Positions 8,467 to 17,581 are shown, counted from the stretch's first letter. The stretch: DNA of 64,000 nt from Archangiaceae bacterium (GCA_016879935.1 JAACJQ010000184.1:1-64000); one strand, 5' to 3'. Notes: generated by a model not told the origin, from the sequence alone. Translations and numbers: made by a program.

Positions 8467-9621
8467 ATGAGAACTCTCGCTCTCGCCATCTCCGTCATCA
8501 GCGCCGTCTCGTTCGCTCAGGCGACCATCGTCACCAAAGAAGGCACGGGTGAAGCGGCCATCGTCAACAAGGACGAAGCCCGCGCTTTCGAAGAGGCCAA
8601 GAACCAGGCGCTGCGCTCCGCCGTCGAGCAGGCCAGCGGCGTTCGCATCGACGCTGACACCGTCGCGGTGAACAACCAGCTGGTTCGCGATCAGGTCTTC
8701 GCCAACACCTCGGGCTACGTGAAGTCGTTCGACGTCATCTCGAAGAAGGCCGAGAAGAACGTCGTGACGGTGACCGTGAAGGCCAACGTCATCACCGACA
8801 ACCTCGACAAGGACATTCAGGCCGCTCGCGATCTCATCAAGCGCCTGGGCCGCCCGAGCATCGTGATCGTCATTCAGGAGCAGACGCTGCCGCTGGGCGA
8901 CAAGGCCCTGATCAGCTCAGACGTGACGGCCACCGTGCTCACCGATGCGTTCAAAGCCGATGGCTGGGACATCAAGGATCCGCAGGCCATCAACAAGACG
9001 CTCAAGCTCGATGGCGCGGCCACGCTCGGCAACGTCGCGATGAAGGAGATCAACGATCTCACCAAGGCGAACTACGTGCTGTACGGCCGCACCGTGCTCC
9101 GTCACCAGGCGCCGGACTCGATGCTGAAAGACGCTCAGGTCTTCCACGTGTCGGGCGAGTACGACTTGACGCTCGCCGCCACCGACAGCGAGGCGCAGAT
9201 CGCGAAGGTCGCCGGCAAGCTCGTGTGGAAGGAAGGCAAGGGCCCGCCGGTGATCTCGTACGAGCGCACCGCGTTCACCCTGATCCAGGACCGCAAGCCC
9301 GAGATCGTCGAGACCGTTCGCAAGGCAGTGCTCGAGCACTTCCGGAGCGAGTCGGTCAACGGCAAGCGCATCAACATGGCAGTGTCGGGCCTCGAGAACT
9401 TCGGCGCCGCGAAGGACTTCAAGAAGTCCATCGAAGCGATCAAGGGAATCAAGGAGGCGACACAGGACACGTTCGTCAACGGCAAGGCCACGTTCAAGCT
9501 CACCTACGCGGGCAACGTCGACGATCTGGCGACCGAGGTCGAGGCCGCGACGTTCAAGAAGAAGAAGCTGAACGTGGTGTCGGCAACGGGCAACACGCTC
9601 GAGGTCGCCGTCGCGAAGTGA
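8467..9621 (+). CDS. FlgT-like periplasmic protein
   Basis: 384 residues with a clear signal peptide ending near VSFAQA. The N-terminal part (about residues 20-115) matches the FlgT N-domain pattern: a GTGEAAI start, a helix of the form AFEEAKNQALRSAVEQASG, and a later GYVKSFDVISKK strand followed by VVTVTVKANV. A middle domain (about 130-230) and a C-terminal domain ending in repeated strand-turn units follow. FlgT in Vibrio builds the H-ring around the flagellar basal body at the outer membrane. No flagellar gene is visible here, so the protein must serve another envelope structure, conceivably the gliding machinery encoded 2 kb downstream. The next gene starts within its stop codon (GTGA). 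Confidence 0.72.
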   Translation: MRTLALAISVISAVSFAQATIVTKEGTGEAAIVNKDEARAFEEAKNQALRSAVEQASGVRIDADTVAVNNQLVRDQVFANTSGYVKSFDVISKKAEKNVVTVTVKANVITDNLDKDIQAARDLIKRLGRPSIVIVIQEQTLPLGDKALISSDVTATVLTDAFKADGWDIKDPQAINKTLKLDGAATLGNVAMKEINDLTKANYVLYGRTVLRHQAPDSMLKDAQVFHVSGEYDLTLAATDSEAQIAKVAGKLVWKEGKGPPVISYERTAFTLIQDRKPEIVETVRKAVLEHFRSESVNGKRINMAVSGLENFGAAKDFKKSIEAIKGIKEATQDTFVNGKATFKLTYAGNVDDLATEVEAATFKKKKLNVVSATGNTLEVAVAK

Positions 9622-9965
9622 AGTGGAGTGCGTTGCTCCTGGCCGGCTGTGCGACGTCACAGCCGGGCTTGCCGAGCCTGCCCAGAGTCACCGAGGCGCA
9701 GCTGCGCACGCCGTATCGGGTCTCGGGGGCGGGTGAGCTCGTGCTCCACTGTGCTCCGCCTGATGCCGAGGTCGCGCTCGACGGCGTCTCGCAAGGGCTG
9801 TGCAGCGATTTCAACGGCGAGCCCCGCGCGCTGAAGGTGGGCACGGGCGCACGCCGCGTCGAAGTGAAGAAGTCCGGGTTTCACACGTGGGAAAGCTGGC
9901 TGGCGGCAGATCAGACCCGAGTGGTGATGAAGGTCACGCTGCTGCCAAACGGAGGAAGTCCATGA
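9618..9965 (+). CDS. Small PEGA-domain lipoprotein
   Basis: 115 residues from GTG 9618, which overlaps the upstream stop codon. A lipobox (LLLAGC, Cys at about residue 11) predicts a lipid-anchored envelope protein. A single PEGA-type domain covers about residues 35-110: GELVLHCAPPDAEVALDG, a short loop, then ARRVEVKKSGFHTW. PEGA domains are small beta modules found in surface and periplasmic proteins and are often next to FecR-domain proteins, as here. The gene both starts in the stop of the FlgT-like gene and ends in the ATG of the FecR gene, so all three products are probably made together. Confidence 0.8.
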   Translation: MKWSALLLAGCATSQPGLPSLPRVTEAQLRTPYRVSGAGELVLHCAPPDAEVALDGVSQGLCSDFNGEPRALKVGTGARRVEVKKSGFHTWESWLAADQTRVVMKVTLLPNGGSP

Positions 9966-10693
9966 AGCGCCTGTTCGCGGTGGCAGTGACGCTGGCCTCG
10001 ATGGCCGCGTTCGCCGAAGTGGGGAAGGTCGCGCTCGTCGAGGGCAAGGCGACCCGTACGCCGAAGGGCGGGGCTGCGGTCGAGCTCGCGAAAGACTCGG
10101 CCATCGAGCTGGGCGACACCATCGACGTGCAGAGCGGCAACCTGAAGCTGCTGCTCACCGACGAGAGCATCATCATGCTCGCGCCCGCCTCGAAGCTCGA
10201 GATCACCGAGGCCGAGTTCCAGGGCCAGGAGCGCAAGGGCTTCAAGGCGTTCCTCCAGTCGGGCAGCCTGTGGACGAAGGTGAAGAAAGCCCTCGGTGGT
10301 GGCGGGTACGAGGTGTCGACCGAGCGCGCCGTCGCCGGTGTTCGCGGCACGATCTTCCGCATCGACGCCGACAAGATGGTGACCGCCGCGAAGCCGCCCA
10401 AGGCGCGCAAGGCGTCGATCGTTCGCATCGTCGAGGGCGTCGTGAACATCAAGCCGTCGGCCGAGGTGGCGAAGGCGTCGACGGGAGCTGCACCGCCGCC
10501 TCCGAAGAAGAAGGGTGAGCGCGTTCAGGTGGCTGGCCCCAGCGAGATCAGCGCCGACGAGTGGGAAAAGAAGTTCGTCGATCTGCAGCAGAACCAGCAG
10601 ATCGCGGTGGGCGTCGACCTCTGGGACGTCGCGCAGTTCGAAGAGGCCGCCAAGCGCGATGCGTTCGCGAAGTGGATCGAGAAGAACCAGTAA
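9962..10693 (+). CDS. Secreted FecR-domain protein
   Basis: 243 residues. The signal peptide ends near AAFAE. A FecR domain covers about residues 22-165: GKVALVEGKATRTPKG at the start, then IELGDTIDVQSGNLKLLLTD and the signature STERAVAGVRGTIF, where a VRGTxF motif is typical. Lys/Pro-rich and helical segments fill the C-terminus. Unlike classical FecR there is no inner-membrane span after a cytoplasmic anti-sigma part and no sigma factor gene nearby; this is the stand-alone secreted FecR type, thought to bind other envelope components. ATG 9962 overlaps the upstream stop (ATGA). Confidence 0.85.
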   Translation: MKRLFAVAVTLASMAAFAEVGKVALVEGKATRTPKGGAAVELAKDSAIELGDTIDVQSGNLKLLLTDESIIMLAPASKLEITEAEFQGQERKGFKAFLQSGSLWTKVKKALGGGGYEVSTERAVAGVRGTIFRIDADKMVTAAKPPKARKASIVRIVEGVVNIKPSAEVAKASTGAAPPPPKKKGERVQVAGPSEISADEWEKKFVDLQQNQQIAVGVDLWDVAQFEEAAKRDAFAKWIEKNQ

Positions 10694-10715
10694 CGCGCTC
10701 GTCGTCGTTGCGGTG

Positions 10716-11495
10716 ATGCTCGGAGGTCTTTCGGCCTTCGCCCAGAACCAACGGCCCGTTCCATCGGAGAGCCCAGACGTCATCGTCGGGCGCTCGGTGC
10801 GGGTTCACGTCATCGCCAGCGAAGACCTCGAGCCCGACGTGCTTCGCGCACTGGCCCGGCCACAGGTCGTGTTGTGGCTCACCACCCGCTCGAACACCCT
10901 GCGCGAGTCGACTCTCGAGACGCTCAACCGTTTCGAGTCGAGCTTCGTTCAGCTCCGCACCCCCGTCGCACCGGTCGACGCCAAAGCCCTCAAGAAGAGC
11001 CCGCGGGCAGGGCTCTGGCTTTCCCTCGACGCCAGCTCCTCACTCGCGACGGTGCGTGGCGCTCGCCCGCTGGCGCTCGAGGTGACCGGCAGCCTCGACG
11101 AGGTGAAGCAAGGGTGGTTGCTGGCTCAGAAGCCCACGTTCCTTCGCTGGGCACCCGGCGAATCCATCGATCTGCTCGAGTGGAGCCGCTTCAAGGCGCT
11201 TCCAGGCCGCAAGGCGGTGGTGCTCGCTCCGGGCCTTTTGCTGCCCCGCGACTGCGCGACGCGTGACCCAGCCGAGCCCTCGGCCGAGCTTCACGTGGCC
11301 ACGCTCCTGGCCGTGAGCGCCGGGGTCTTTCCCTGTGGAGCCGGCACTCGCGTCGAGGTGCCCGCTGACGTCGAGCCCTGGCTGCTCAAGTCGTTGATCG
11401 TTCGGGACCCGTCGGTCGAGCTGGTGGTGAAGGTTGCCGACGATGTGCGCAAGGTGGGCCGCGCCCGGGGCCTGCTCGAGCTGCTCGGTCGTTAG
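10716..11495 (+). CDS. Secreted protein of unknown function, last gene of the FlgT/FecR operon
   Basis: About 259 residues; the start is uncertain. ATG 10716 and GTG 10713 lie 20 bp past the FecR stop, with a short hydrophobic leader ending in SAFAQ that looks like a cropped signal peptide. No good ribosome site is visible, so translation may depend on ribosomes finishing FecR. The sequence reads as alternating strands and helices (VRVHVIASEDLEP; QVVLWLTTRS; AGLWLSLDASS; ALEVTGSLDEV) with one Cys pair, CATRD and PCGAG, that could form a disulfide. A barrel-like fold is possible. I do not recognise a family. Position and coupling place it with the LPP20, FlgT-like, PEGA and FecR products. Confidence 0.7.
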   Translation: MLGGLSAFAQNQRPVPSESPDVIVGRSVRVHVIASEDLEPDVLRALARPQVVLWLTTRSNTLRESTLETLNRFESSFVQLRTPVAPVDAKALKKSPRAGLWLSLDASSSLATVRGARPLALEVTGSLDEVKQGWLLAQKPTFLRWAPGESIDLLEWSRFKALPGRKAVVLAPGLLLPRDCATRDPAEPSAELHVATLLAVSAGVFPCGAGTRVEVPADVEPWLLKSLIVRDPSVELVVKVADDVRKVGRARGLLELLGR

Positions 11496-11519
11496 CCTGC
11501 TCGCACCCGTGCGGATTGC

Positions 11520-11549
11520 TTGACCTTCCGCTCGCTGAGCGGCGACAAT
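11520..11549 (+). promoter_or_regulatory. Candidate promoter of the glt cluster
   Basis: TTGACC (11520-11525), an 18-bp spacer and GACAAT (11544-11549), about 100 bp upstream of gltD in the gap after the FecR operon. Confidence 0.45.
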
Positions 11550-11574
11550 CCGCGCCTCTCAAAGGGTTGAAGGA

Positions 11575-11597
11575 GACGAGGCGCTTTTCGCCTCGTC
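11575..11597 (+). other. Leader hairpin upstream of gltD
   Basis: A perfect 9-bp stem, GACGAGGCG with CGCCTCGTC, and a CTTTT loop. It lies in the presumed 5' leader between the candidate promoter and gltD. No T run follows, so it is unlikely to be a terminator; it may stabilise or control the long glt transcript. Confidence 0.5.
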
Positions 11598-11649
11598 GGT
11601 AGCCGCCACGATGCTTCTGCGTACCCGCCCTTCTTTCGGGAACAGCCCC

Positions 11650-14600
11650 ATGCGTTCATTGATTCCGAGTCTCGTCCTCGTGTCGTCGTTTGCCCTGGCT
11701 CAGGCGCCAGCCGCGACGAAGAAGGAGGCCGTCGACACCGAGCTGAAGAAGAAAGAGACGTCGATCGCTCCAGACAAGTCGCTGGCCGGCGACATCACGC
11801 GCAAGAAGAAGAAGGAAGAAGACGCGCCGACCCTCTCGTACGACACGTTCAGGCTCGACGTGGAGTTGCAGGTCGCCAGCAAGCGCCGCGAGCAGATCGC
11901 CGATCTCACGAAGATCATCGACCTGTCGAACGACAAGAAAGAGAAGCCGGCGTTGCTGTTCTGCCTCGGCGAACTCTATTGGGAAGAGTCGAAGTACTTC
12001 TTCTTCGAGGCGAACCGCAAAGACGACGACAAGATCAAGGCGATGAACTCGAAGGACGAGGCGGGCATTCAGCGCGCCGAGGCCGAGAAGGCCGAGCTCA
12101 TGGCGCAGTCGAAGGAGTTCGCCGACCAGGCCGTCGAGAAGTACTACCTGATCGTTCAAGAATACAAAGAGTACGAGCGCACCGACGAAGTCCTCTACTT
12201 CCTCGGCCTCAACCTGATGGATTCTTCCGACGAGAAGAATCAGAAGAAGGCGCTCGCTTCGTACAAACGCCTCATCGAGAAATACCAGAAGTCGAAGTAC
12301 CTGCCTGACGCCTACCTTGCCGTCGCCGAGTTCTATTTCAACGGCTCGAAGGGCAAGCGCGACCAGCTCGAGAAGGCACTCGAGAATTACAAGAATGCCG
12401 CGAAGTACCCCGACAACCAGGTGTACGGCTATGCGCTGTACAAACAGGGGTGGTGTCACTTCAACATGGCCGACTACGAGAAGGCCATGGACCAGTTCAA
12501 GACGGTGGTCCTCTACGCGAAGATGCAGGGCGCCGAAGAGGTCGAAGGCAAGGGCAAGTCACGCCGCCAGGGCCTCGTGAAGGAAGCGCGTGGTGACTAC
12601 GTGCGCGCCTTCTCTCGTGGTGGTGGTGCACCGAGCGACGCCAAGGAGCGGTTCAGCAAGCTCGCTGACAAGGCTGAGGACCTGCGGCTGATGATGAAGC
12701 AGCTCGCGAACCTCTATTACGAAGATGGCAAGGATCGCGAAGCGGCGGTCACCTTCGATGCGCTCATCAAGGAGCGCCCGACGGCTCCAGACGCTCCCGG
12801 CTTCCAGGGAAAGATCGTCGACTGCGTCATGCGCGCCGGCAACAAGCGCCAGACCGTCACGCAGGTGCGCCGCCTGGTGAAGATCATGGACGACGTCCTC
12901 AAGGGCAACTCCAAGATGGACGACAAGGACAAGAAGGCGCTCGACGAAGCCCGCGAGCTGTCCGAGCGCACCATCTCGAACCTCGCGGTGAACTGGCACA
13001 ACGAGGCGAAGAAGACGCGCGACGACGAGACCTTCGGCTTCGCGAACGAGGTGTACGCCGACTACCTCACGCTCTTCCCCGAGAGCCCCAAGGCCTACGA
13101 CCTGCGCTTCTTCTGGGCAGAATTGCTCAACGACAACCTGAACAAATACAAGCGCGCCGCAGAAGAATACACGCGCGTGATGATGACCGACGTCGGCCGC
13201 GTCGAGAAGAAGGGCGAAGACGGCGCTCCGGGTAAACCCGGTAAGTGGATGAACAACGCCGCGTACAACTCGATCCTCGCGTGGGACTCGGTGGTGAAGG
13301 AAGAGGCGACCGCCGACGCGGGCAAGGCTCCGTCAGGTGGTGGTGACCCCTCGAAGAAGGCTGCCATTCCGCTCACGAAGCAGGCGCTGCTCGAGGCGTG
13401 CGAGCGGTACCTCAAGTACGTGGAGAAGGGCGATAAGAAGGTCGAGATCGCCTACAAGGCCGCGAAGATCTACTACGACTACAACTACCTCGACGAAGCC
13501 GTCAGCCGCTTCGCGGACATCGCGCTCAAGTACCCTGATTACAAGTTCGAGAACGGCGACCGCGCGGGCGAAATCGCGGCCAACCTCGTGCTCGACTCGT
13601 ACAACATTCTCCAGGACTGGGCGAAGGTGAACGAGTGGTCGAAGAAGTTCTACGCCGAAGAGAAGCTCGCGACCGGCAAGTTCCGTGAAGATCTCGCGAA
13701 GCTGATCGAGCAGTCGTCGTTCAAGCTCATCAACCAGCTCGAAGCCAAGAATGAGTATGGCAAGGCTGCCGATGCCTACATGACCTTCGTGCAGGACTGG
13801 CCGAAGAGCGATCTCGCCGACAAAGCGCTGTACAACGCGTCGATCGACTTCTTCAACGCGAAGATGCTCGATCGCGCCATCGAGGTGCGAAAGCAGCTCA
13901 TTCAGAAGTACCCGAAGTCGCAGTACGTGCCGAAGACCCTCTATGCGCTCGCCGAAGGCTACGAGGCGATCGCCGACTTCGACGACGCCGCCGATCACTA
14001 CGAGCGCTACACGGCCAACTACGAGAAGAGCAAAGGCCCTGCAGGCAAGAAGGCCGCACCGAAGGGGAAGAAGGGTGATGCTCCGCCGCAGCCCGAGCAG
14101 GTCTGGGAGGAGCAGAAGGCACAGGACGCGCTGTACAACGCTGGCGTCTTCCGCGACGGCCTTGGCCAGTACAAGCAGGCGCTGAAGAACCGCGAGAAAT
14201 ACCTGGAGCTGTGGCCCAAGTCGAAGGACGCCGAGGCCGTCACCAAGTCGATCATCGACCTGCACGAGAAGATGGCGCTCTGGACGAAGGCCCAGAAGCT
14301 CTACGAAGAGTACGAGAAGGACCAGATCAAGGACCCGAGCAAGCTGCTCTGGGCCGAGGGCCGCATCGCGTCGATCTTCGAAGAGAAGCTGAAGAACAAC
14401 ACCGGCGCGCGGAAGATCTTCATCCGCATCCTCGACTACCACGAGAAGCTCAACAAGAAGCAGAAGGAGGCCCTCGACATTCAGGCCCTCGACGCCGTCG
14501 CGCGCGCCTCGTTCGTGATGAACGAAGACGACTACAAGCGGTACTCGAACCTGAAGCTCCGCTGGTCGGCCTTGCAGAATATTGGCGAACTCAAGGGCTC

Positions 14601-15270
14601 CATCGCGACGAAGGCCAAGGCGCTGGAAGAGATTCAGAAGACGTACACGAAGACGGTGCAGTTCAAGTCTGCCGACCCTGCCATCTGCGCCCTCGCGCGA
14701 ATCGGCATGGCGTACGACCAGTTCGCCGAAGCGCTCGCGAACCCGCCCGTGCCGAAGGGCATTCCCGACGAGTTGCTCATCGAAGTGAAGGCGCAGTTCG
14801 AGCAGCAGGCGGCTCCGGTGCGCGAGAAGGCGGCCGAGGCGTTCGCGGCCACGGTGACCAAAAGCCAGGAACTCGACGTCTTCAATCCGTGCTCGTCGAA
14901 GGCGCTCGACATGCTGCGCAGCAAGTACAAGCCCGAGCAGTTCCCGAAGATGGGCGAAGAGACGTTCGAGCTGAAGCTCGACGAGGGCTTCAACGCGGCG
15001 TCGATGGGCCAGGGGCTCTTGACCACCATTCAGCCCGTGCCCGTCATCTCGCCCGAGAAGGCTGCCGAGCTGAAGAGCAACACGTCGGGCGTGCAGGGCA
15101 AGAACGTCGCGGCGGTGCGCAACGAAGACCCTGACACGCTCCCGCCGCCGAAGAAGGAGGAGCCGAAGCCAGAGCCCAAGGCCGAGAAGCCCAAGCCGGG
15201 TCCGACGAAGACGGCTCCCGCGGCGACGAAGACCAACACCAACAATGACGAGCCGGAGGATTCGCTGTGA
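11650..15270 (+). CDS. gltD: GltD/AgmU, periplasmic TPR protein of the gliding machinery
   Basis: 1206 residues from ATG 11650, which opens on a signal peptide ending near SSFALAQA; the frame extends 13 codons further up but that spoils the signal. Repeated TPR-like helix pairs fill the chain, for example KPALLFCLGELYWEESKY, LYNASIDFFNAKMLDRAIEV and VPKTLYALAEGYEAIADFDD. Charged Lys/Glu runs and a Pro/Lys/Glu tail occupy the ends. Length, repeat type and gene order match GltD (AgmU) of Myxococcus xanthus, a periplasmic scaffold that links the inner-membrane motor to outer-membrane Glt proteins during gliding. The stop codon overlaps the GTG of gltE. Identification rests on synteny plus architecture. 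Confidence 0.88.
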   Translation: MRSLIPSLVLVSSFALAQAPAATKKEAVDTELKKKETSIAPDKSLAGDITRKKKKEEDAPTLSYDTFRLDVELQVASKRREQIADLTKIIDLSNDKKEKPALLFCLGELYWEESKYFFFEANRKDDDKIKAMNSKDEAGIQRAEAEKAELMAQSKEFADQAVEKYYLIVQEYKEYERTDEVLYFLGLNLMDSSDEKNQKKALASYKRLIEKYQKSKYLPDAYLAVAEFYFNGSKGKRDQLEKALENYKNAAKYPDNQVYGYALYKQGWCHFNMADYEKAMDQFKTVVLYAKMQGAEEVEGKGKSRRQGLVKEARGDYVRAFSRGGGAPSDAKERFSKLADKAEDLRLMMKQLANLYYEDGKDREAAVTFDALIKERPTAPDAPGFQGKIVDCVMRAGNKRQTVTQVRRLVKIMDDVLKGNSKMDDKDKKALDEARELSERTISNLAVNWHNEAKKTRDDETFGFANEVYADYLTLFPESPKAYDLRFFWAELLNDNLNKYKRAAEEYTRVMMTDVGRVEKKGEDGAPGKPGKWMNNAAYNSILAWDSVVKEEATADAGKAPSGGGDPSKKAAIPLTKQALLEACERYLKYVEKGDKKVEIAYKAAKIYYDYNYLDEAVSRFADIALKYPDYKFENGDRAGEIAANLVLDSYNILQDWAKVNEWSKKFYAEEKLATGKFREDLAKLIEQSSFKLINQLEAKNEYGKAADAYMTFVQDWPKSDLADKALYNASIDFFNAKMLDRAIEVRKQLIQKYPKSQYVPKTLYALAEGYEAIADFDDAADHYERYTANYEKSKGPAGKKAAPKGKKGDAPPQPEQVWEEQKAQDALYNAGVFRDGLGQYKQALKNREKYLELWPKSKDAEAVTKSIIDLHEKMALWTKAQKLYEEYEKDQIKDPSKLLWAEGRIASIFEEKLKNNTGARKIFIRILDYHEKLNKKQKEALDIQALDAVARASFVMNEDDYKRYSNLKLRWSALQNIGELKGSIATKAKALEEIQKTYTKTVQFKSADPAICALARIGMAYDQFAEALANPPVPKGIPDELLIEVKAQFEQQAAPVREKAAEAFAATVTKSQELDVFNPCSSKALDMLRSKYKPEQFPKMGEETFELKLDEGFNAASMGQGLLTTIQPVPVISPEKAAELKSNTSGVQGKNVAAVRNEDPDTLPPPKKEEPKPEPKAEKPKPGPTKTAPAATKTNTNNDEPEDSL

Positions 15271-16790
15271 GCGCCCCGTTCACCCGCCAGCTGGCGCTTC
15301 TCGCGCTCGGTACCCTCGCCGTTCAGGGCTGCAAGACGACCGACCCCGGCACGGGCGTGAAGGTCGATGGCCCGCAGGTCAAGCGCACCAACAACAACGT
15401 GGCGCAGACCGAAGAGACGCCGCAGATCTCGAGCAAGGCGAAGTTGATGTTCGAAGACGCTGTGAAGGCGTTCGACGCGCAGAAGAAGTCAGGCCAGTAC
15501 GACTGGCCGACCCTCGAGAAGAAGTTCCGCAACGCGGCTGACGCCGACGACAACCTGGCCGAGGCCACCTACAACCTCGGTGTCATCGCCGAGCGGCAGG
15601 GCAAGACGAAGGAGGCGGTGGGCTTCTACAAGGAAGCGCTCAACCGCAAGCCGACCCTGCGTCAGGCCGCCGAGAACCTCGCGGTGATCGCGCAGAACGG
15701 TGGAGACGAGAAGGGCGCCGTCGCCATCTACGAGAACATTCTGGCGACGTACCCCGACGATGCCGGCAGCCGCGCGCGCCTCGCCGAGATTCATCGACGC
15801 CGTGGAGAGAGCGGGAAGGCGCTCGAGCTCGCGAAGGAAGCGCTGTTCCGCGACCCGCGCACGCTGCAGGCCTACAAGACGATGATGCAGGTGTACTTCG
15901 AGCAGAAGCAGTTCTCGCTCGCCCGCCTCATCGCCTTGCGCGCGACCAAGATCGAAGAGAACGACCCCGAGATCTACTTCACGCTCGGCCTGCTCAACCT
16001 CGCCGAGAAGGAGCCGGTGAAGGCTCGCGCCCAGTTCAAGCGCGCGGTCGAGGCCCGCAACGACTTCCTCCCGGCGCACTACCAGCTCGCGAAGATGGCC
16101 TTCGATCAGGAGGACTACGGCTCGGCCGAAGAGCACGTGCGCCGCATTCTTCAAGCGAACGGAAACAACGCCGAAGCGCTCGTGAACCTCGGCGTCGCGT
16201 ACAAGGGCATGGGTCAGGTCGACAAGGCGCTGCAGGCCTACGACGCCGCCCAGAAGATCAACTCGAACCTGCCGGCGCTGTACCTGAACCGCGGAATCAT
16301 CGTGGCGATGAAGGGCGACCCGGAAAAGGCCATCACCTACTACAAGCAGTTCATCCAGCTCTCGGGCGGCGAGACCTCGGTCAACGCGAACCACCAGGTC
16401 TTCGAGCTCATCAAGGAGCAGGAGGCCGTCATCACCCAGCGCGAGGAGATGAAGAAGGCCGAAGAAGAAGCCAAGAAGATGGAAGAAGAGATGAAGAAGG
16501 CCGAGGACGCGGCCAAGGAAGAAGAGCGCAAGAAGAAGGACGAAGAGTTCAAGAAGCAGCAGGAGGCCGCGAAGGGCAAGGCCGCTGCTGACGCGCTCAA
16601 GGACGAGAAGGGCGCTGAGGGCGCGAAGCCCGATGCAGGCGCTCCGAAGAAGGACGAGCCCAAGGCTGCACCTCCTCCGGCCGCCAAGCCCGCGACCACG
16701 ACGCCTCCAGAAGCGAAGAAGGAGGAGCCGAAGAAAGAAGCTCCGAAGAAGCCCGCGGCTCCGGCCGACGAGCCCGCTGACGCCCTCTGA
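15267..16790 (+). CDS. gltE: GltE/AglT, TPR lipoprotein of the gliding machinery
   Basis: 507 residues starting at GTG 15267 inside the gltD stop codon (GTGA). The N-terminus is a lipoprotein signal (TLAVQGC, Cys at about residue 22). Tandem TPRs span about residues 85-370, for example AEATYNLGVIAERQGKTKEA and AEALVNLGVAYKGMGQVDKA. A Lys/Glu coiled or disordered region of about 90 residues follows and then a Pro/Ala/Lys tail ending in DEPADAL. Gene order identifies it as GltE (AglT), which in Myxococcus xanthus works with GltD in the periplasm. The lipobox suggests membrane anchoring of the GltD-GltE scaffold. Confidence 0.88.
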   Translation: MSAPFTRQLALLALGTLAVQGCKTTDPGTGVKVDGPQVKRTNNNVAQTEETPQISSKAKLMFEDAVKAFDAQKKSGQYDWPTLEKKFRNAADADDNLAEATYNLGVIAERQGKTKEAVGFYKEALNRKPTLRQAAENLAVIAQNGGDEKGAVAIYENILATYPDDAGSRARLAEIHRRRGESGKALELAKEALFRDPRTLQAYKTMMQVYFEQKQFSLARLIALRATKIEENDPEIYFTLGLLNLAEKEPVKARAQFKRAVEARNDFLPAHYQLAKMAFDQEDYGSAEEHVRRILQANGNNAEALVNLGVAYKGMGQVDKALQAYDAAQKINSNLPALYLNRGIIVAMKGDPEKAITYYKQFIQLSGGETSVNANHQVFELIKEQEAVITQREEMKKAEEEAKKMEEEMKKAEDAAKEEERKKKDEEFKKQQEAAKGKAAADALKDEKGAEGAKPDAGAPKKDEPKAAPPPAAKPATTTPPEAKKEEPKKEAPKKPAAPADEPADAL

Positions 16791-16848
16791 CGGAACGTAG
16801 TCTTGCGGCCAGGCGTCACAAGCGACCAACCCTTCGTGGAGGTCGCCC

Positions 16849-17097
16849 ATGCGCCTGGCCGTCGTGTTTTCGCTGATGCTTGCTGCAACGTCGTTCGCTC
16901 AGACCGATCGTTCGTCGACGAAGAAGAACGTTCCGGTTCAGACCGTCGACTTCACCGCCTCAGACGTCACGGGAAAGAAGGAGAAGCCCGTGATCGATTT
17001 CCAGACTGTTCCCGAGCGACCCATCTTCAAGGGGATGATTCAGGTTCGTGGCTCGTTCGCGAACGAGTTGCACAACTCGGTGGACGCGATTCGCTGA
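16849..17097 (+). CDS. Small secreted GltF-like protein (first of two)
   Basis: 82 residues with a signal peptide ending in ATSFAQ and a good ribosome site (GGAGG). The mature part of about 64 residues aligns without large gaps to the next gene product: both share a QTxxxF segment, a Pro near the middle and a C-terminal pattern I-x-V/I-R-x-x-F followed by a helix ending S-V (here IQVRGSFANELHNSVDAI). Only one GltF is described at this position in Myxococcus xanthus, so this is either a tandem paralogue or the true GltF. Periplasmic location is predicted. Confidence is high for the gene and moderate for the family. Confidence 0.75.
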   Translation: MRLAVVFSLMLAATSFAQTDRSSTKKNVPVQTVDFTASDVTGKKEKPVIDFQTVPERPIFKGMIQVRGSFANELHNSVDAIR

Positions 17098-17237
17098 TTC
17101 CAGCCCGATCGGAGTGAGCACTCGGGTGGTCACACCCTGTCTCACCCTGTGGGACGACAGAAACGCGTGCAGGACGTTTGCGGACACCTCGAGAGTGGTA
17201 GGGTGTGCCCCTGCAAAAGGGTGGTCAGGAGGCCTGA

Positions 17238-17495
17238 ATGTCGAAGCACCTGTGGGTCGTGTTCGCAGCTGCGCTGCTCGCGACGACGTCGTTCGCTCAG
17301 GACAAGAAGGGCGGCGACAACGTCACGTACAAGAAGCAGACGGAGTACAGCTTCGAAGACGACACCATCGAGGGTGATCTCACCAAGCCCGACGGCGAGT
17401 ACGTCGAGGCGCGAAAAAAGGTGAAGCACTCGAACCTGATCAAGATTCGCGAAGAGTTCAAAGACAAGGTCATGCAGTCGGTCGGCGAGCTCTGA
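17238..17495 (+). CDS. gltF: GltF/CglF-type small periplasmic gliding protein
   Basis: 85 residues; signal peptide ending in TTSFAQ, ribosome site AGGAGG 10 bp before ATG 17238. The mature protein carries EGDLTKPDGEYVEARKK and then LIKIREEFKDKVMQSV, a pattern I associate with the CglF/GltF family of small proteins of gliding Myxococcota. GltF is a soluble periplasmic part of the Glt complex; its mutants are, as I recall, among those rescued by contact with other cells. It lies between gltE and gltG as expected. A 140-bp gap upstream may hold a separate promoter, but I see no convincing boxes. Confidence 0.75.
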   Translation: MSKHLWVVFAAALLATTSFAQDKKGGDNVTYKKQTEYSFEDDTIEGDLTKPDGEYVEARKKVKHSNLIKIREEFKDKVMQSVGEL

Positions 17496-17581
17496 TTTTC
17501 CTGAAGCGGAACCTGTGGCGCTCGGTGGTGTCGGAGCGTTCGCTGGCTTCTCGCTGAAGCACTGATTCCCTGGAGGCACGC

